A DNA stretch of 64,000 bases from Siphonodentalium dalli. Lineage: Eukaryota; Mollusca; Scaphopoda; Gadilida; Siphonodentaliidae. Both the position numbers and the translations under genes were made by a program. This document shows positions 58,388 to 64,000 of the stretch, in pieces. The stretch is taken from the NCBI GenBank assembly GCA_032622095.1, contig CP136063.1, positions 10,771,814 to 10,835,813 of the forward strand, in the 5' to 3' direction. The stretch's first letter is position 1, and each line of letters begins with the position of its first letter. The notes under the pieces were generated by a model. That model saw only the letters and a program-made list of their open reading frames with translations. It had not been told where the DNA came from and did not search any database.

Positions 58388-59043
58388 TAAATGAAAGTGT
58401 CAATGGAAGAATTTTTGTGTTACAGTCAATGGAGTGATTAGGAATGTGGAAAGTTGAAAGGCCTACATGTAGTTATGCAAAGAGTAAAATCCAAGATGGC
58501 TGCTGGCAGTCATGTTTTGTTTTTGCCGAATGACCCTAAAAAGACTCTGTCCCATTTACATGTCATTGTTAACATCCATGACAAATTTCATGATGATCGG
58601 ACCAAAGATACAACCTGTAGCCCGTGCCAAAGGATTTAGTCATGCAAAGAGTAAAATCCAAGATGGCTGCTGGTGGCCATGTTATTTGGCCGAACTACCC
58701 CAAAATAACTCGTTCCCATCTACATGTCAATATTAACATCCATGCCAAATTTCATGATGATCAGACGAACTGTACCACCTGTAGCTTGTGCTAATGGATT
58801 GGATTTTGAAATCCAAGATGGCCGCTGGCATCCATGTTTTTTACCAAATGATCCCAAAATGACTCGTTCCCATCTACATGTTAATGGCAACAGCCATGAC
58901 AAATTTCATAATGATCCGACCAAAGGTACGACCTGTAGCCCGTGCTAAAGGAAATTGTTGACGTATCATGCATATACACACGCACGCAGACACGGATCAA
59001 AGCCATGACAATAGCTCAAACTTTACAAAGTAAAGTTGAGCTA
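58388..59043 (+). repeat. dispersed element with internal 165-bp tandem units (copy 2)
   Basis: Three units with ccaagatggctgctgg, acaaatttcatgatgatc and acctgtagcccgtgc. Ends with the hairpin agctcaaactttacaaagta-aagttgagct. Inverted copy of 34750-35612. Confidence 0.82.
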
Positions 59044-60242
59044 AAAAAATTCAAAAACCCAAAATGGTGGAAGGCTGTACATTTTATGCCGGGGTAAATT
59101 GGCCCAGTTTGTACAAATGGATAGGTGCCATTGACACTAAAGAGGGATTTAATAATTATATTATCAGATATGAGCAATACAGAGGATTCCTCATCAGTAT
59201 AGACGATATGTAGGAACATTGGTACACCATATGATTCACCTGACCAGGGGAATAAAATGGAATAGGCACCTTTGACCTCAAATGACTTAAGCGGGACTAA
59301 TAAATTATACTAACATACTATGGAGAATTGTTGTTATCAGCTCCATGGTTTCATGGTATAGGTGTCATTGACCTAAGATTAGATGCACTAATAATTGGCA
59401 CTAAAGAGCGTTTATTAACTTCATTATCAATTAAAAGATAGTGTTCGAGAAAACTTTTTCTGGAGATTAATTTTCTTCAATTTTTTGTGTAATTTTTTTA
59501 ACACTTTGTTCAATCTAGTATATATAATGTTAATATGAGAAAAGGAGAGCATATGGATTTCAATTATTTAATTTTGCTCTTGCTTTTAAAATACTTTACC
59601 AGAATATGTAGAATTTGGCACATTCCCAGTTTCTTTCTTTAAGTTGACAATAAACGCTCTTTTATTTGTAAATATTAGTGCCCCTTTAAGTCATCTGAGG
59701 TCAATATCAACTATCCCATGACACTCCCTATGTCAATTTATCTCTGTGTTCACAAATTATCCCACATATCTTCTGAGCTAATAACAAGCGCTCTTCATTG
59801 ATCATCTACATGTATGGGTTTTTTTACTAAGAAAAAAAACGCATTTAGTCCCTATAGTATAAATGCAAAAATAAATATCAGAAATTTTCGACTTATAGTT
59901 AGTTTGAAATATACCAGGTATGAAATTCCCAACTGTTAAAAAAATTGGGTTGTGGTATCTAGTGGATAAACACCACCCCTATCACCAATTCACCACATCG
60001 TTTACTTATAAAAGGGTTAATTCCAATGGAGTATTAAGTACTATTTACTGAAAATGAACAAGTCATTCACATTATTTACCTTAAAATTCAGTCTAGTTTT
60101 GACACCAGTGAAACATATACATGTATGTACAAAATAACAATTTGCCATTTAAATTTGCTATTATATTCCCAATATTGAGCCAATATGGTCATTTATAATT
60201 AACCATTCCATGATTGGGGCTTCTTGAAATTTTGTGAAAAAC

Positions 60243-60436
60243 CCTGTGCCAATGCATTCTCTTACATATATAAAGATCCTGTGCCAGTGCGTTCTCTTAT
60301 ATATGAGTCTCCCATAGGGATCCTTACATATATGAGAGCATACCTTGACCTAACAATATTTACCTCAAACTTGTAAACAAGTGCATTCTCCCTATGGGAG
60401 ACACATATATAAGAGAATACACTGGCACAGGATCTT
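60243..60436. mobile_element. hairpin-rich relative of the piggyBac-like MITE
   Basis: gatcctgtgccagtgcgttc...ctcccatag and ctatgggag...actggcacaggatc form inverted arms of about 43 bp (60278-60320, 60392-60434). Words gtgccaatgcattctctta and gggttaa resemble the 46023 MITE, but its ends are missing. Confidence 0.6.
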
Positions 60437-61280
60437 TAATGCTGCAAGCGGGTTAATATAATTTATCTTGGTAAAATATGGACAAAACTGATTATAAGTC
60501 TTCAACAAAGATGCCTTCTGATATTCTCTGTATCAAGATTGGCTGGTACCGGTGTACACGTACCACGTCATCTGCCCCTGGTTATATTTCCCAACTCTGT
60601 GTTGGAAAAAAAATCACATACACAAATATTTTATATATATTTTGGCTAGAGGAGTTGATGAAAATTGGTACACATGGGCAAATTGAGTGTCATAGGATAA
60701 GTGGCATTGACCTCAGACAACTTAAAGGGGCACCAATAAATAATTTTAATTAAATAATTAATGACAAACCCAAACTAGTTGGACCCTGGTCACTTGAAAT
60801 TGGTACGGTATGTAGGGATAAATTGATCCAGGATTACCATTGGATAGGTGCCCTACTAGTAAAGGCAAACTTTAAAATGATATTATCATATGTGATGAAC
60901 AATAAAGAGCGTTCGTTATCAGCTTTGATGATATGTATGAAAATTGGTACACAGGGGGTCACCTGACCATGGGCTAGGCGCTTTCACCTCAGGTGACTTA
61001 AAGGGGAACTAATTATCTTAACATATATGACCAATGAAGAGCATTTATTATCAGCTCAGACAATGTGTGGGTAATTTGACATGGGGAGTGTCATGGGATA
61101 AGTGCCATTAACATCAGATGACTTAAAAACGCACAAATATAATTTATAGCAATAAAGAGAATCTGTTATCACCTTATAAGATAGTGGTAACTTTGTTTAT
61201 TGTCAAGCAATGTGTGATGTTTACCTCATGTGATAATTAATTGAAATGACTTGAAGGGGCCCTAATAAATTACTCATTCT

Positions 61281-62547
61281 TTACCCGGTGCAACGCTTAA
61301 ATCATTTTATCTGATGCATATATAGTTGGAATATATATCTACTCCTTGTGTATTTATTTGTCTAATTAATCCTTGCTACATGATATAAGCAAACAATTAC
61401 CAGGTTCAAGTTAGAGCCTGAACAGTGAAATGCTTCAAATTAAAGTACAGAAGAAATTGTAAATTTGTTTCCCAAAATTGTTTTACTTTTACTGTAGTAA
61501 TTTTAGTATAAAAACATATCTGGTTACTGGTTAGTGTGTTGGGACTCTCAATATACATGTTTAAACCTTCTCTTTTTAATTTATATATGTAATATGTATG
61601 CTTCGTGTAGGTCTCCAAGGTTATGCTGGATTGATTTTATGGGGTGGCAGTCAAAGAAGAAATTATTCATTTATATGGATATCTACTACATCATATCATA
61701 TAACATGTAGTACATGATTTATTCAACAATTGAAGAATTTGGTCAGTCTGATGTTTCATTTTGACAGTCCGTGGTGACGGTCATTCTCAACAGTGGAACT
61801 CGTATTTGTTGAAGCTGAGTGAATGGTGTTGCATCTTTTCCAATGATGAAATAGAACTGAAAATCACTGGATTTATTCACCAGGCAGTAGTTGTAGTATA
61901 CTAGTAACTGTAAATAAACTATTGAGTCTTTTGGCACTTGTACACCCATAATTCCATTGCAATTGAATATGTACTCCAGCTTGACTTAAGACCAATTCAG
62001 TCCAAAACTTATTTATAATAGTATTGTCAAATTCCACAGTGTAGTTGGTACATTTTGATTATGTTGGCGTTGCTATACACACTGTTGTCAGTGTTGAGAC
62101 TTGAGTGTTGTTGTTGTGTTCCAGTAGTCACTTGCATTTGAAAACATTAGTAGATCACTTGTGAACACTGTGGTTTTCTTCTTGTGAGAATGTTCGCTGA
62201 TGTACAAGGTTGCTCAATTTCTCTCGTTGAGACCCGAGTGTTGCCGCTAACAAAATTCAATCAAAAATGTCAACAACAATGTGAATGTCAATATCACGAT
62301 TCACGGTCATTGTCACTCGAACTTCGATTCAAATCGAATTTTTAACCAGTTCATCAGCCAATAGTCGTTGAATTCATATGGAAGGATGTAACGTTCCCAC
62401 TCAATACCACATTCAATTTCGGTAAACTCTGATAATCGTATTCAAATACGTGTTCTAATCAATTAAGTTTGAATTCAGCAAGATGAAAAACTTTGTTTGC
62501 TTCAACAAATGAACCTTCCTTAACCGGCCGGTAACAACTGCCAACCC
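61281..62547. other. AT-rich intergenic, nothing recognised
   Basis: Only short frames without domains; no repeat or RNA gene recognised. Confidence 0.55.
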
Positions 62548-63543
62548 TCATCCGAATGGTCGGTTCTAAAAATAGTAACATAAACGGGCCCGATTTAATA
62601 TTCGAAATAAAATCAATATTAATTGATAGAAGCTTTTCCGGACATAGGTCTTCAGTTCATATCTATTATTTTATACCCACGCAACTATTTTAAATTTGTT
62701 ATTTAAAGAGATAATCCACCTTTAACGTTTAGTTGTGACAAAATTGTACAATAAAATTTCTGGTCTCTGTTAACAGTAACCACTATTTACAAGGTGGATT
62801 ATCTCTTTGTAAACATGTATTATATAGTTACCGGGGTATAAAATATTAGATTTGAATCGAAGACTCCTGTCCGGAAATGCTTCTATCGATTAATATTAAT
62901 TTTATTTCGAATATTTTCTGGTCTAAAAAGGTGTGTTTGTTCAGCTAACGAACAATAGTGGTTACTTTTAACAGAGACCAGAAATTATATTGTGCAATTT
63001 TGTCACAAATAAACGTTAATTATACTCATTATCGCCTATATCTGTGGAACAAAACAATACAAACAACCAATCTGTGACATTTGACATTCGTTGCGTAGCC
63101 GTAGGAACAGCCCAGTGCTCCATATCGCAATACGGTCTCATCCGAATGGTCGGTTCTAAAAATAGTAACATAAACGGGCCCGATTTAATATTCGAAATAA
63201 AATCAATATTAATTGATAGAAGCTTTTCCGGACATAGGTCTTCAGTTCATATCTATTATTTTATACCCACGCAACTATTTAAAATTTGTTATTTGAAGAG
63301 ATAATCCATCTTTAACGTTTAGTTGTGACAAAATTGTACAATAAAATTTCTGGTCTCTGTTAACAGTAACCACTATTGTTCGTTAGCTGAACAAACACAC
63401 CTTTCTAGACCAGAAAATATTCGAAATAAAATTAATATTAATCGATAGAAGCATTTCCGGACAGGAGTCTTCGATTCAAATCTAATATTTTATACCCCGG
63501 TAACTATATAATACATGTTTACAAAGAGATAATCCACCTTTAA
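62548..63543. mobile_element. cluster of TTAA MITE copies
   Basis: A right-half copy (62548-62721, then TTAA), a full copy (62792-63311, aggtggattatctctttg to agataatccatct, then TTAA) and an inverted left-half copy (63316-63539, then TTAA). The segment 62548-62788 recurs at 63137-63378, a direct duplication with a step of about 590 bp, so one event probably created the partial copies. Confidence 0.8.
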
Positions 63544-63765
63544 GGACAAATAATTTCGCTGAAACACAAATAATTATTAAAAGTGAATTTGGCCTCCCAT
63601 ATTTTTCAATTTAGATTTAATATACTTTTCCAAAATATACAATTATTGGGAAAATTATTGTATATTATTTGAGTGATTATTTATACATAATACATGTAGA
63701 ACAAACTCGCATGGACCAGCAGAGTCTGAAATAAGGGTATAATTAATAAAATTATTTCTCATATA
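63544..63765. repeat. segmental duplication, flank of zinc-finger locus 2
   Basis: Counterpart of 48826-49039. Here atttctcatata continues directly into catcacattgatgtggtcca of the zinc-finger array, preserving the site where element A is inserted in the other copy. Confidence 0.9.
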
Positions 63766-64000
63766 CATCACATTGATGTGGTCCATCTCCTGTGTGGATT
63801 GTATTTATATGCGACTTCAGGTGACTAAGCTGCTTAAATGATTTCTCGCACAAATTACACGGATACGGTCGATCGCCAGTGTGGAGTCTCTTATGCACCG
63901 TCAGGTTACTCAAATTACTAAATAATTTATCGCACACATCACATTGATACGGGCGATCTCCCGTGTGGATTCTCTTATGCCCAACCAGATGGATCAGTTG
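63752..64000 (-). CDS. C2H2 zinc-finger array 2, 3' part, cut by window edge
   Basis: The open frame runs to the window end. From the edge: end of one finger (HLVGHKRIH), finger YQCDVCDKLF, finger YPCNLCEKSF, then HTGDGPHQCDVYEK and stop. The last finger has Tyr in place of its second Cys and is cut short. TGDRPY linkers and residues match array 1, so both come from a duplicated locus. A DNA-binding role is expected if the upstream part is intact; that lies outside the window. Confidence 0.8.
   Translation of the reverse strand, partial: QLIHLVGHKRIHTGDRPYQCDVCDKLFSNLSNLTVHKRLHTGDRPYPCNLCEKSFKQLSHLKSHINTIHTGDGPHQCDVYEK

Larger units (their letters stand above)
58160..61280. repeat. divergent tandem-like dispersed repeat
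   Basis: Recurring module of about 125-145 bp: a ggataggtgccattgacctc word, then gacttaaaggggcactaata, an AT block, and aaagagcgtttattatcagc. It recurs irregularly at about 58190, 59100, 59270, 59390, 60700, 60850, 60980 and 61090, interrupted by the 58388 element and the 60243 hairpin. No coding sequence. Confidence 0.65.

Overview
The window looks like a piece of a large, AT-rich, transposon-laden invertebrate genome, most likely a bivalve mollusc or another lophotrochozoan. Signs are split genes with GT-AG introns, C2H2 zinc-finger arrays with TGDRP linkers, frequent acatgtacatgt-type words, a LINE with AP-endonuclease and reverse transcriptase, a tRNA-headed SINE, hAT-, mariner- and piggyBac-like non-autonomous elements, and many minisatellites. 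Nothing suggests a bacterium or virus. Species cannot be named from sequence alone. No homology search was run; family names rest on motifs read by eye.

Layout. 1-6154 is a 73-bp satellite ending at a 100-N gap. 6255-10948 is AT-rich with MITE copies. From 10949 to 44479 a plus-strand gene is spread over about 33 kb. Four exons splice in frame (10949-11178, 15331-15638, 34098-34229, 44121-44479) and encode a tandem PHD-finger protein whose C-terminal half resembles DUF6589-type, probably transposon-derived, proteins. Its introns hold a 30-bp minisatellite (11375-13923), a roughly 10.7-kb foldback structure (16299-26982) carrying a dead LINE, a hAT MITE and another inverted-repeat element, a 3.8-kb TA-target element (27221-30999), MITEs, and a 7.5-kb 27-bp minisatellite (36008-43590). 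Spare or broken copies of the second exon lie at 15140, 16047 and 31102, and several splice sites sit inside short tandem duplications.

45-52 kb holds piggyBac-like (TTAA) MITEs and a four-part nest: a TA-target element (49040-51484) is inserted in the 3' end of a decaying zinc-finger array and itself contains a TTAA MITE, a small mariner-like MITE inside that, and a 1.2-kb relative of the small one. The paralogous locus at 63541-64000 keeps the uninterrupted target site. 52710-55128 is a 2.4-kb element with about 300-bp terminal inverted repeats and one gene, a PHD finger joined to an OTU/vertnin-like domain. The remaining right side (55-63.5 kb) is mostly interspersed repeats, a SINE, one unassigned ORF (56533-57027) and nested MITEs.

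The genes do not form a pathway. The coherent story is genome dynamics: a transposon-derived chromatin-type gene stretched by insertions, a duplicated zinc-finger locus recording insertion order, and a long-TIR element carrying a PHD-OTU gene.
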